Positions 14,980-24,598 of a stretch of DNA of 43,309 nt are shown in pieces; position 1 is the stretch's first letter, and each line of letters begins with the position of its first letter. The position numbers and the translations under genes were made by a program. This DNA is from an uncultured Gemmatimonadota bacterium (GTDB lineage: Bacteria > Gemmatimonadota > Gemmatimonadetes > Longimicrobiales > Longimicrobiaceae), in assembly GCA_902805735.1 (NCBI GenBank), contig CADCTW010000159.1:1-43309 (forward strand), given 5' to 3'. Below the pieces are notes generated by a model. It was not told the origin of the DNA and did not search any database. It saw only the letters and a list, made by a program, of their open reading frames with translations.

Positions 14980-15978
14980 CTATCCTTCGCCCCGGCAGGG
15001 CGTCCCTTCCCAAACCTTGGTCCAGCGGCCCCCGCGGTCGGAGGACACGGCCTCGTACCAGCTGTCGCGGGCGCCGAAGATCTGCACCAGCATGTCGGCG
15101 CCGCCGGCGCGGTTCCAGTTGAGGTGGTCCACCAGCTTGGGGGCGCGCTTCCCCACCTTGCGGTAGTCCGTGACCTCGGTGTAGAACGGGTTGTAGCCCG
15201 TGCGCTGCTCGTACGAGGCCACAAAGAACACGCTCCACCCGTCCTGCTCCGGCGGGCCCACGGCGAGCTGGTCGCCCACCAGGAAGGTGGAGGCCATCTC
15301 CGGCTGGCCGCCGCGAACCGGGTCCACCGCCTGCAGGTCGCGCTGGGCGCCGGGCCAGCTCCGCGGGCGCGGCAGGCCGTTCTGCAGCACCAGCCGCTCC
15401 GCGATCAGCGGGCCGTAGCGGCGGATGGGGCCGGCCACCTGCGGCGGCGAGTACTCGCCGATCACGTTGGGCTCCAGCCCCTTGCGGAAGGCGATGAACT
15501 CGCGCTCCGCCGCCGCGGCCGCCACTGTCGTCACCAGCCCCAGGGCGCTGGGGACGCCGCAGGTGCTCACCGGGCCGTTCGCCTGCACGGTGGCGGTGCC
15601 CACCTGCGCGCCGCGGCGGAAGAGGACGAACTGCGAGTTGGGCTCCAGCACCGCGCGGCGGAAGCGCTGCTCGTACGCTTCCGGCGATACCCCCGGCGGG
15701 CGGCGCAGCGTGCGCAGCGAGTCGCCCGAGATCTCGGCCACGGGAACGATCTGCGCGCCGTTGGCGGTGCGCACCACGTGGAAGAGCACCGAGCCGGTGG
15801 GGAGCCCCAGCGAAGTGGGCCCCTCCGTGACCGCCGCCACCTCCGCCACGTCGCTGGCCGGCGGGGGCGGCACGCGCTGGACGGAGGCGCCCCCCCACTG
15901 CACGTTGTCGCAGCCGGAGAGAGCGGTTAGAATCAGGAGCGCCGCGGCGCGGGCGCTGCGGGTCGGAAAGTCTCGCAT
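14980..15978 (-). CDS. Lipoprotein of unknown function
   Basis: This 332-residue protein begins MRDFPTRSARAAALLILTAL and has a clear lipobox (ALSGC). ATG 15978 is chosen because the signal peptide starts there; the open frame upstream to 16098 has no signal features. The mature part is globular with several aromatic-rich segments (VLFHVVRTANGAQIVPVAEI; SVFFVASYEQRTGYNPFYTE; WNRAGGADMLVQIFGARDSW) and three Cys after the lipid Cys or near the end. No family is recognised. It is convergent with the subtilase gene and probably faces the periplasm or cell surface. Confidence 0.72.
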   Translation of the reverse strand: MRDFPTRSARAAALLILTALSGCDNVQWGGASVQRVPPPPASDVAEVAAVTEGPTSLGLPTGSVLFHVVRTANGAQIVPVAEISGDSLRTLRRPPGVSPEAYEQRFRRAVLEPNSQFVLFRRGAQVGTATVQANGPVSTCGVPSALGLVTTVAAAAAEREFIAFRKGLEPNVIGEYSPPQVAGPIRRYGPLIAERLVLQNGLPRPRSWPGAQRDLQAVDPVRGGQPEMASTFLVGDQLAVGPPEQDGWSVFFVASYEQRTGYNPFYTEVTDYRKVGKRAPKLVDHLNWNRAGGADMLVQIFGARDSWYEAVSSDRGGRWTKVWEGTPCRGEG

Positions 15979-15999
15979 CGAAGGCCGTCTGTGTGTGCA

Positions 16000-16026
16000 G
16001 CGGGCCGGGCCAGGTTCCCGGCCCGC
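16000..16026. other. 10-bp GC hairpin in a divergent intergenic region
   Basis: GCGGGCCGGG (16000-16009) pairs exactly with CCCGGCCCGC (16017-16026) around CCAGGTT. It lies in the 159-base gap between the unknown lipoprotein (minus) and the flavin reductase gene (plus), so it would fall in a 5' leader. It could be a regulatory stem or simply GC-rich chance. Confidence 0.4.
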
Positions 16027-16137
16027 GGTCGTTGCGGGCCCCTGGGCCCGGTGCGTGCGTGCGAGCGCAAAGAACCGGCCAGGGCTTCGTCCCGGCAAGC
16101 CAGCCTCAACCTACCGTCCCCCTCGCGGGGGTGCCAG

Positions 16138-16614
16138 ATGATCGATCCCAGCCAGTTTCGCCGCGTCATGGGGCACTTCGCCGCGGGCGTCACCGTGGTC
16201 ACCACCCTGCGCGCAGACGGCGCCCCCGCGGGGCTCACCGTGAGCGCCGTGTGCTCCGTGTCGCTGAACCCCACGCTCGTGCTCGCCTGCGTGGACCGCG
16301 GGAGCGAGTCGCACCCCGCGATCCGGCAGTCGGGGGTGTTCGCCGTCAACGTGCTGCGCGAGGGCGAGGGCGAGACGCTGGCCCGCCGCTTCGGCACCTC
16401 GGACGGGGACAAGTTCCGCGGGGTGGGCTTCCACGCGGAGCACACCGGCGCGCCGGTGCTGGACGACGCGCTGGCCTGGCTGGACTGCCGCGTGCGCGAC
16501 GCCCACGAAGCCGGCGACCATACCATCTTCGTGGGCGAGGTGGAAGCGGCCGACACCCGCGAGGGGGTTCCCCTCCTTTACTACCGCGGGGGGTATGGAC
16601 GCTTTGCGCCCTGA
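16138..16614 (+). CDS. Flavin reductase-like FMN-binding protein
   Basis: The 158-residue protein belongs to the flavin reductase domain family (HpaC-like, split-barrel FMN binding). Family segments are FRRVMGHFAAGVTVVTTL near 7-24, GLTVSAVCSVSLNPTLVLAC near 32-51, SGVFAVNVLREGEGETLARR near 65-84 and HTIFVGEVEAADTREGVPLLYYRGGYGRF at the C-terminus. It would use NAD(P)H to reduce FMN/FAD or act as a flavin-bound oxidoreductase for a partner monooxygenase, none of which is nearby. The 3' end overlaps the next gene by 20 bases, so the two are probably co-translated. Confidence 0.9.
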   Translation: MIDPSQFRRVMGHFAAGVTVVTTLRADGAPAGLTVSAVCSVSLNPTLVLACVDRGSESHPAIRQSGVFAVNVLREGEGETLARRFGTSDGDKFRGVGFHAEHTGAPVLDDALAWLDCRVRDAHEAGDHTIFVGEVEAADTREGVPLLYYRGGYGRFAP

Positions 16615-18037
16615 CCGCTTCGGCGGCCTGGCCCCGCGCGCCGCGCTGGTGGGGGCCGCCGTGGCCGTCACCCTGTTCGCCGCGGGCAGCCTGATCCTGT
16701 ACGAGGCCGGCGGCGCGCTGGGGGCCGCCGGCGGGCTCGTCGCCACCTTCGCCGTGGCGCTGGCCGCCGGGGTGTGGGCCGGCGCCCCCGGCGCCCGCGG
16801 CGACGCGCCCCCCTCCGGCCGCTGGATCTTCGCGGGGGTGTCGCTGGCGCTGGGCGGCCTCTTCGCCATCGTGTGGACGGTGGCGGGCGGGGAGCGATTC
16901 GGCGGCCCCGCGCGCGCCGCCGCCCTCCTCCTCATGGTGGGGATCCCCGTGTACGCCGCGGGCTTCCTCCTCCCCGCGCTGGTGGCGTGGGAGCGCACCG
17001 TCTCCGCCCGGGACGGCGACGAGGAGGAGGACGACGGGGACACGCTGGGGACGGTGGGCACGGCGGGTGTCTCGCTGCTGGTGGGGCTCGCCGTCGGCGC
17101 CGCGCTCGCGGGGCTGGTCCTCCTCCCCAGCGTGCAGCCGGGGCCGCTGCTGATGGTGGTGGGAGCGATCCTCACCTCGCCCCTCCTGTTCCCCGCGCAG
17201 CCCAGGGCGCGCTCGGAGGAGCGGGTGCTGTACGAGGCGGAGACGCCCTTCAACGTGCTGCGCGTCACCGAGACGGTGTTCGCGGAGGGGCGCCAGCCGG
17301 AGCTGCGCCTCTACCAGAACGACGAGATCGAGTCGGGCGAGCTGGCGCGGAGCGGCGCTCCTTCTTTCGCTTACATCGCGGCGGCCGAGCGCTGGCTGGC
17401 CGAGACGGGGCGCCCGGGGATGTCGTACCTGTGCCTGGGCGGGGGCGCGTACACCCTTCCGCGCCGCGTGGCGGAGAAGGACCCCGCCGCCCGCGTCACG
17501 GTGGTGGAGCGCGACCCCGAGGTCACGCGCGTGGCCTACCGCTTCTTCGGCCTGCGCCCGGAGCACGGCATCGTGTCGCTGCACGGCGACGCGCGCGCCG
17601 TGGCCGCGGGCCTCCCCCGCGCCTCCTGGGACCGCGTCTTCCTGGACGTGTACGATGGCACCGAGATGACCCCGCTGCACCTGGCCAGCGCCGAGGCCAT
17701 GCGGGAGCTGGGCGGGCTGCTGCGCCCGGGAGGCCTGCTGCTGATGAACGCCATCGGCGTGGCGGCGGGGCCGGGATCGGTGCGCCTGTGGTCCACCGTG
17801 CGCACCGTGGCCGAGGTCTTCCCCCGCGTCGCCGTGTATTCGCACCTGGGCCCCGACTACCCGGACCGCCAGAACTTCCTCCTCGCCGCCTGCGACGGCG
17901 ACGGCCCCGCCTTCCCCGCCCGCGCCGGGATGTTCGACACCTGGCCGTCCGGCGACTGGCCCCGGCTCCCCGGCGTCGCCGTCTTCCGCGACTCCGCGGA
18001 ACGGGCGGCTCCGGCGGACGCGATCGCCCGGCGTTGA
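16595..18037 (+). CDS. Membrane protein with C-terminal spermidine-synthase-like methyltransferase fold
   Basis: The 480-residue protein has about six hydrophobic helices in residues 15-200 (around 15-35, 42-62, 76-97, 106-130, 152-175 and 180-198) broken by an acidic loop (DGDEEEDDGD near 140). A Rossmann-type domain from about 215 follows: YLCLGGGAYTLPRRVAEKDP near 273-292, VTVVERDPEVTRVAYRFFGL near 297-316 and FLDVYDG near 349. Such fusions are annotated as spermidine synthase or fused MFS/spermidine synthase, but the real substrate is usually unknown. The short overlap with the flavin reductase gene suggests an operon. The alternative reading is a membrane-bound SAM-dependent methyltransferase. 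Confidence 0.78.
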   Translation: MDALRPDRFGGLAPRAALVGAAVAVTLFAAGSLILYEAGGALGAAGGLVATFAVALAAGVWAGAPGARGDAPPSGRWIFAGVSLALGGLFAIVWTVAGGERFGGPARAAALLLMVGIPVYAAGFLLPALVAWERTVSARDGDEEEDDGDTLGTVGTAGVSLLVGLAVGAALAGLVLLPSVQPGPLLMVVGAILTSPLLFPAQPRARSEERVLYEAETPFNVLRVTETVFAEGRQPELRLYQNDEIESGELARSGAPSFAYIAAAERWLAETGRPGMSYLCLGGGAYTLPRRVAEKDPAARVTVVERDPEVTRVAYRFFGLRPEHGIVSLHGDARAVAAGLPRASWDRVFLDVYDGTEMTPLHLASAEAMRELGGLLRPGGLLLMNAIGVAAGPGSVRLWSTVRTVAEVFPRVAVYSHLGPDYPDRQNFLLAACDGDGPAFPARAGMFDTWPSGDWPRLPGVAVFRDSAERAAPADAIARR

Positions 18038-18076
18038 ACCCGCTCCGGGTTGAACGCGCCCGGTGTCGCATGCGCC

Positions 18077-18275
18077 GGGCGTTGGACCCGCCCGGCGTTG
18101 GACCCGGCCCGGCGTTGGACCCGGCCGGGCGTTGGACCCGCCCGGCGTTGCACCCGCCGGGCGTTGGACCCGGCCCGGCGTTGGACCCGGCCGGGCGTTG
18201 GACCCGCCCGGCGTTGCACCCGCCGGGCGTTGGACCCGCCCGGCGTTGGACCCGCCGGGCGTTGGACCCGCCCGG
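18077..18275. repeat. GC-rich tandem array, 16-17 bp units
   Basis: About twelve copies of a unit resembling GGGCGTTGGACCCGCCC, of alternating 16 and 17 bases, begin 40 bases after the upstream stop codon; weaker units extend back to 18031. A 66-base higher-order period is visible (18112-18177 repeats at 18178-18243), marked by GTTGCACCC variants. Each unit has CCCGG/CCGGG ends that can pair between neighbours. There are no unique spacers, so it is not a CRISPR array. Confidence 0.85.
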
Positions 18276-18282
18276 GGGCTGA

Positions 18283-18382
18283 AGCCCCCGGCTGCAACTA
18301 CGGGAAGCCCGCTGAAGCGGGCTCGCACCCGTCCGAATACCGAGCCCGCTTCAGCGGGCTTCCCGTGGTTCCAGCGGGGGGC
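18283..18382. repeat. Nested inverted-repeat element with perfect 25-bp arms
   Basis: 18301-18325 (CGGGAAGCCCGCTGAAGCGG...) pairs exactly with 18341-18365 around a 15-base loop. Outer flanks GCCCCCGGCTGCAACTA and TGGTTCCAGCGGGGGGC pair imperfectly. The GTGGTTCCAGCGG string is shared with the element at 7436-7571, and each arm contains its own small palindrome (AGCCCGCTGAAGCGGGCT). It follows the tandem array; 18383-18502 holds nothing recognised. Confidence 0.82.
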
Positions 18383-18502
18383 TTTATCCCCTCGTGGGGT
18401 ACGGCACGGCCTGTCAGGTCGCGCACACCGGATCGCGCAAGACGGAGCCCCCGCCCGCGCTCGGTGCGTGGGAGGGGGCTCGATGGGGGATGAACGGAAG
18501 GG

Positions 18503-18832
18503 CTAGCGCTTCTTGCCCTGGCGCTTGGACTGGCGCTGCTGGGCGCGCTTCATCTCGTTCTGGTAGTACTCCATCGCCTTCTGGCGCTGCTCCAGGTGGC
18601 GCTTCATCTGCTCGCTCTGCTTCAGCTTGCCCCCTTCGGCGCCCTTGTAGCGCTGCTTGTTCATCATCCGGTTCATGAAGCGGACGATGGGGCCGCTGAC
18701 GTACTTCAGCATGAACGCGCGGCCCTTCTTCCCTTCCTTCTCCGCCTGCGCGATCGCAAAGGGAAGCGCCTGCGCCTGGTCCTGGAGGTTGCGGTGCATC
18801 TCCTCGGGAGAGCGCTTCTGTTTCTTGGCCAT
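18503..18832 (-). CDS. Highly charged conserved-looking hypothetical protein
   Basis: The 109-residue protein begins MAKKQKRSPEEMHRNLQDQA and ends in a Lys/Arg/Gln-rich tail (QRQSKRQGKKR). The middle has a mixed helix with aromatic and hydrophobic residues (KGRAFMLKYVSGPIVRFMNRMMNKQRYKG near 36-64), then a long charged helix or coiled coil (about 70-100). ATG 18832 is the first start with a well-formed charged N-terminus; upstream codons are Arg/Ala-rich and look non-coding. No family is recognised. The strong positive charge could suit RNA or ribosome binding, but that is only a guess. Confidence 0.65.
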   Translation of the reverse strand: MAKKQKRSPEEMHRNLQDQAQALPFAIAQAEKEGKKGRAFMLKYVSGPIVRFMNRMMNKQRYKGAEGGKLKQSEQMKRHLEQRQKAMEYYQNEMKRAQQRQSKRQGKKR

Positions 18833-19105
18833 GATGCCGTGACGTTCGCAAGTTCGGTGTTGAGCCCGGCCGGCGGCCGGGGCCCGCTGGTACCCCGATC
18901 CCCCCGCCGCGGTCCGGCGTTGCTCCGGGGCCGCGCGGCGCCTACGTTGCCGCTCGAAACCGGGAGATCGGGGTAAGAAGAAAGGGGCGGCATCCCCCTC
19001 CCCGCAAGTGGCGCGGCCCGTTTCCAGCCGCGCCCTCCGGAGCCTCGCGGTCGCCGCGGGGCGCTTCGTGCAGCCGTCGCAGCGCATTCATTCGCCCGTA
19101 TACCC

Positions 19106-20257
19106 TTGAGAATCGCACACCTCGCCGACCTGCACCTGGGCTTCCGCGCCTACCACCGCGTCACACCGCGGGGGATCAACGTGCGCGAGGCGGACGTGGC
19201 GGAAGCCTTCCGCCGCGCCGTCGCGCGCACCTGCGAGCTGCGGCCGGAGCTGGTGCTGGTGGCCGGCGACATCTTCCATTCCGTACGCCCGTCCAACACC
19301 TCCATCGCCGAGGCCTTCCGCCAGTTCAGCATCCTGGCCGAGCGCCTGCCGGGGGTGCCCGTGGTGATGATCGCGGGGAACCACGACTCCCCCCGCTCGT
19401 CGGACACGGGCAACATCCTCAGCCTCTTCCGCGAGATCTCCGGCGTCACCGTGGTCACCGAGGAGTGCCGGTCCGTGCGCCTGGAGGCGATCGGCACCAC
19501 CGTGATGTGCATGCCCCACAACGCGCTCCTGGCGGACCACACGGCGTCGATGGACCCGGACCCCGCGTCGGAGCACAACGTGCTGATGCTGCACGGCACG
19601 GTGGGCGGCAGCGTGGCCGAGCAGAAGATGAGGTACGTCACCGAGTATGGCGGCGCCGTGGTGCCGGAGACCAGCATCGGGCCGGAGCGGTGGACGTACG
19701 TGGCGCTGGGGCACTACCACCTGGTCACCGAGCTGGCGCCCAACATGTGGTACGCCGGCGCGCTGGAGCGCACCTCCACCAACATCTGGATGGAGACGGG
19801 AGACAAGGGCTTCCTGGTGTACGACACGGAGCAGGGGAGCGCCGACTTTCACCCGGTGGACACGCGCGCCACTGTGGACCTGCCGCGCCTCAACGGGCAC
19901 GGGCTGGGCGCCGCCGAGCTGGACGAGCGCATCCGCGCCGCCGTGGAGGCGGTGCCGGACGGGATCGCCGCCAGGATGGTGCGGATGGTGATCACCGACG
20001 TGCCGCGCAACCTGATCCGCGAGCTGGACCACCGGCGCATCCGCGAGTGGAAGGCGGAGGCGCTGCACTTCCACCTGGACGTGCGCCCGCCGGAGGTGCG
20101 CCGGCGCGTGGGCTCCGGCGCGCCCATGCGGCGGCAGACGCTGCAGGAGCAGGTCGCGTCGTACCTGCGCGGCTGGAGCCCCCGCAACCCGGGGATCGAG
20201 CGCGACCGGCTGGTGGAGCTGGCCACGGCGTACGTGGACCAGGCGGGGGAGGGCTGA
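19106..20257 (+). CDS. sbcD: SbcD/Mre11-like DNA repair nuclease
   Basis: The 383-residue calcineurin-like metallophosphoesterase has the ordered metal motifs of Mre11/SbcD: DLHLG (residues 8-12), VLVAGDIFH near 50-58, GNHDSP near 92-97, the LMLHGT segment near 155 and GHYH near 204-207. SbcD with SbcC forms an ATP-dependent exo/endonuclease that opens hairpins and processes double-strand ends. The start is TTG (MRIAHLADLHLG), fixed by the usual motif distance; no good ribosome-binding site precedes it. The stop overlaps the sbcC-like ATG as TGATG. A hairpin-cutting nuclease in a segment so rich in long inverted repeats is worth noting. Confidence 0.92.
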   Translation: MRIAHLADLHLGFRAYHRVTPRGINVREADVAEAFRRAVARTCELRPELVLVAGDIFHSVRPSNTSIAEAFRQFSILAERLPGVPVVMIAGNHDSPRSSDTGNILSLFREISGVTVVTEECRSVRLEAIGTTVMCMPHNALLADHTASMDPDPASEHNVLMLHGTVGGSVAEQKMRYVTEYGGAVVPETSIGPERWTYVALGHYHLVTELAPNMWYAGALERTSTNIWMETGDKGFLVYDTEQGSADFHPVDTRATVDLPRLNGHGLGAAELDERIRAAVEAVPDGIAARMVRMVITDVPRNLIRELDHRRIREWKAEALHFHLDVRPPEVRRRVGSGAPMRRQTLQEQVASYLRGWSPRNPGIERDRLVELATAYVDQAGEG

Positions 20258-22695
20258 TGCGCCTGGTATCCCTCAAGCTGCGCAACTTCCGCCAGCACGC
20301 CCGCACCGACATCAGCTTCCGCGCGGGGCTCACCGGCATCATCGGGCCCAACGGGGCGGGGAAGAGCACCATCCTGGAAGCCATCGCCTGGGCCGTGTAC
20401 GGCGCGGCGGCGGCGCGGGGCACCAACGACACCATCCGCTTCGTCCGCGCGGGGCAGGGCGCGCGGGTGGAGGTGGAGCTGCGCTTCGAGCTGGGCGGCC
20501 ACGACTACCGCGTGGTGCGCACGCTCAGCAAGGCGGAGGTGTTCCTGGATGGAGGGGCGTCTCCCGTGGCGGCCACGCTGGGCGGCGCCACGGCGTACCT
20601 CCAGGGCCGCCTGGGGATGTCGCGCGAGGAGTTCTTCAACACCTACTTCACGGGGCAGAAGGAGCTCGCCTTCCTCGCCACCATGGGCGCGGCGGACCGC
20701 GGGCGCTTCCTCAGCCAGGTGCTCGGCTACGAGCGCCTGCGCCGCGCGCAGGAGCTGGCCCGCACTCGCCGCAACGAGCTGCGCACCGAGATCCGCGCCC
20801 TGCGCGCCGCCCTGGGCGACCGCGACGAGATCGTGGGCGCCCGCCAGACGGCCGAGCGCCGCGTGGCCGAGGCCCTCGAAGCCCTGCGCGCCGCGGACCG
20901 CGAGGCCGAGGACGCCCGCGCGGGCCTCAAGCTGGTGGAGCCGCGCTGGACGGCCGCGCAGGCCGCCCGCGAGCGCTTCCGCGAGCTGACGCACGACGCG
21001 GAGACGGCTGCGCACGACCGCGAAGCCGCCCGCCGCGACGCCGCCCGCGCCGAGGCCGAGCTGGCCTCCGTGGCCGACGCCGAGTCGCGCCTGGCCCCGT
21101 TGCGCGAACAGCTCGCGGCCCTCCCTGCGCTCACCGACGAGTCCGCGCGCCTGGCCGAGCTCGCCCGCCAGGAGGAGCGGCGCAAGGCCCTGGCCTCGCA
21201 GCTCGCGGACGCGCAGGGGGAGATCGAGCGCACCGCCGCGCGCCTCGCCCGGCTGGACACGGCGCCCGGGATGGAGCGGCGCTACGCCGGCGAGCTGGAA
21301 ACGCTCCGCGCCCAGCGTGCCGAGGCGGAGGGCGAGCTGGAAGAGCGCAAGACCACCTGGCTGCGCGACCGGCAGGACGCGGAAACCAAGCTGCTGAGCT
21401 ACCGCGACCGCGGGGTGGAGCTCAAGGAGCAGATCCGGCAGATCGAGGAGCTGGGCCCCCAGGGCACCTGCCCCACCTGCGGCCGCCCCGTGGGCGACGA
21501 CTACGAGCGGCTGCTGGAAGAGATGCAGGACCAGTGGGTGACCATCGTGCAGGACGGGAAGTGGTGGTCGTCCCGGTTCGAGCAGCTCAAGGGGAAGCCG
21601 GAAGAGGTGGCGGAGCTGGAGGCCCGCACGCAGGACCTTTCGCGCCAGGTGGAAGACCGCACGCAGAAGCACACCCGCTGCCAGGCCGCGCTGCAGGAGC
21701 GCGAGGGGCTGCTGAAGGAGCGCGGCCAGCGCGAAGCCCGCCACGCGGAGCTCGCGGCCGCCCTGGCGGCGACCCCGTCCGGCTACGACGCCGCGCGCCA
21801 CCGCGAGGTTGAGGCCGCCATGCGCGAGCTGCGCGACGTGGAGAAGCGGGCCGCGCGCCTGGAAGAGACCACCCGCCGCCGCGCGGACTGGGAGCGCGAC
21901 CGCGCCGAAGCCGCCGCCCGCGAGGCCGCCGCCGAGGCCCGCGCCCTCGCCGCCGCCGCCCTGCGCGACGCGCTGGGCTTCTCCGAGGCCGCCTTCGAGA
22001 CGGCCCGCGCGGACCACGCCGCCGCCGACGGCCGCGCCCGCGCCGCCGACCTGCGCGCCGCCACCCTGCGCGGCGACGTCAACACGGCCGAGCAGTCGCT
22101 GCAGACGGCCCGGGCCGCCGAGGCGCAGTACCACGAACGCGCCCGGCACGTGGCCGAGCAGGAAACCGACCTGCGCTACCACGAGGAGCTGGACACGGCC
22201 TACACGGAGCTGCGCTCCGAGCTGAACGACCAGGTGCGCCCCGAGCTTTCCGAGATCGCCTCCGCCTTTCTGGCCCAGCTCACGGACGGGCGCTACACGG
22301 CCATGGAGATCGACGAGGGCTACAACCTGATGGTGCTGGACGAGGGCGAGGAGAAGCCGGTGATCTCCGGCGGCGAGGAGGACGTGGCCAACCTGGTCCT
22401 GCGCCTCTCCCTCTCGCAGATGATCGCGGAGCGCGCCGGCCACCCGCTCTCCCTGCTGATCTTGGACGAGGTGTTCGGCTCGCTGGACGTGGCCCGCCGC
22501 GACAACGTCGTCCAGCTCCTCCACGCCCTGGAAGGCCGCTTCGACCAGGTGATCCTCATCACCCACGTCGAGGGGATCCGCGAGAGCCTGGACCAGGTGC
22601 TCCGCGTGGACTTCGACGAGCGCGCCGCCACCTCCATCGTCCGCGAAGAGAACGCCGACGGGTCGGAGGAGGAAGCTCCCATGGCCGCGGATTGA
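20257..22695 (+). CDS. sbcC: SbcC/Rad50-like ATPase
   Basis: This 812-residue SMC-like ATPase has Walker A GPNGAGKST near residues 30-38 and two long charged coiled-coil arms (about 170-400 and 430-690). A zinc hook CPTC at 405-408 (GTCPTCGRPVGDDYERLLEE) sits almost exactly at the midpoint. The C-terminal lobe has the signature VISGGEEDVANLVLRLSLSQ, Walker B LLILDEVFGSLD and the switch His in LITHVEGI. It pairs with the upstream SbcD. Length is nearer archaeal Rad50 than E. coli SbcC, which is longer. Arg, Glu and Ala dominate the coils, as expected for high GC. Confidence 0.93.
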   Translation: MRLVSLKLRNFRQHARTDISFRAGLTGIIGPNGAGKSTILEAIAWAVYGAAAARGTNDTIRFVRAGQGARVEVELRFELGGHDYRVVRTLSKAEVFLDGGASPVAATLGGATAYLQGRLGMSREEFFNTYFTGQKELAFLATMGAADRGRFLSQVLGYERLRRAQELARTRRNELRTEIRALRAALGDRDEIVGARQTAERRVAEALEALRAADREAEDARAGLKLVEPRWTAAQAARERFRELTHDAETAAHDREAARRDAARAEAELASVADAESRLAPLREQLAALPALTDESARLAELARQEERRKALASQLADAQGEIERTAARLARLDTAPGMERRYAGELETLRAQRAEAEGELEERKTTWLRDRQDAETKLLSYRDRGVELKEQIRQIEELGPQGTCPTCGRPVGDDYERLLEEMQDQWVTIVQDGKWWSSRFEQLKGKPEEVAELEARTQDLSRQVEDRTQKHTRCQAALQEREGLLKERGQREARHAELAAALAATPSGYDAARHREVEAAMRELRDVEKRAARLEETTRRRADWERDRAEAAAREAAAEARALAAAALRDALGFSEAAFETARADHAAADGRARAADLRAATLRGDVNTAEQSLQTARAAEAQYHERARHVAEQETDLRYHEELDTAYTELRSELNDQVRPELSEIASAFLAQLTDGRYTAMEIDEGYNLMVLDEGEEKPVISGGEEDVANLVLRLSLSQMIAERAGHPLSLLILDEVFGSLDVARRDNVVQLLHALEGRFDQVILITHVEGIRESLDQVLRVDFDERAATSIVREENADGSEEEAPMAAD

Positions 22696-22701
22696 CTCCT
22701 T

Positions 22702-22725
22702 CGTGTCTCTGTGCCTCCGTGTGAG
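22702..22725. repeat. CACAGAG repeat, single degenerate arm (copy g)
   Basis: CGTGTCTCTGTGCCTCCGTG then TGAG, reverse orientation, starting six bases after the sbcC-like stop and before trpE. No partner arm. Confidence 0.75.
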
Positions 22726-22757
22726 ATTCGCCGTCCCTTTTCACGCCCGCTCCAACC

Positions 22758-24251
<1,494 letters not shown>

Positions 24252-24282
24252 GGCCACTTGCAACGCGGGGCGTCTTAACGGC

Positions 24283-24311
24283 TTGACACAGCCGAACGAT
24301 CGTTCTATTAA
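24283..24311 (+). promoter_or_regulatory. Strong sigma-70 type promoter of susCD
   Basis: A consensus TTGACA (24283-24288), a 17-base spacer and TATTAA (24306-24311) lie 31 bases after the trpE stop. Transcription would begin near 24318, giving an untranslated leader of about 280 bases before ATG 24599. A weaker TATACT-like -10 at 24418-24423 could be a second start. Confidence 0.65.
24294..24305. promoter_or_regulatory. Perfect 12-bp palindrome between -35 and -10 (operator candidate)
   Basis: GAACGATCGTTC is exactly palindromic and occupies the spacer of the susCD promoter, ending at the base before the -10. A repressor bound there would block RNA polymerase. The GAACG-CGTTC spacing resembles TetR-family operators, but the protein is not identified. 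Confidence 0.5.
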
Positions 24312-24598
24312 TGGTTGATTGCCTCAAGCAACTCTCCTGCTTTTCTGTCGGCCTTTGTACTCTTTTGCGGTTATTAACACCCGGTGCGCCCTGTCGCACT
24401 CCCGGGTCTCCGTACGTTATACTGTAGTTCACCCCCACCCACCCCCAGCAGGAGGTGTCCCTCGCCGGTGAGAGCCATCGCAGGACCCGCCGCATCCCAT
24501 CCCAGGCGCGCGGGAAGTCCCATCGGAGCACGGCGCAACGCCATGCCCGAAACCACCCGACTGCCGGCGCAGTGCCGGCGAGTTCCCGGAGGCCTTGC

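Noticed and set aside
18077-18275. Possible CRISPR array
   Set aside because: Units are contiguous 16-17 bp repeats without unique spacers, and no cas genes are nearby.
19849-22566. 905-codon minus-strand frame opposite sbcC
   Set aside because: Antisense to a clear SbcC with zinc hook and ABC motifs; the translated frame has no domain and atypical composition.
22696-22757. Tryptophan attenuator before trpE
   Set aside because: The 62-base gap contains only a repeat arm; no Trp-rich leader peptide or alternating stems were seen.
24311-24427. 38-codon leader peptide upstream of susC
   Set aside because: Its ATG overlaps the promoter -10 element, so it would lie upstream of the expected transcription start.
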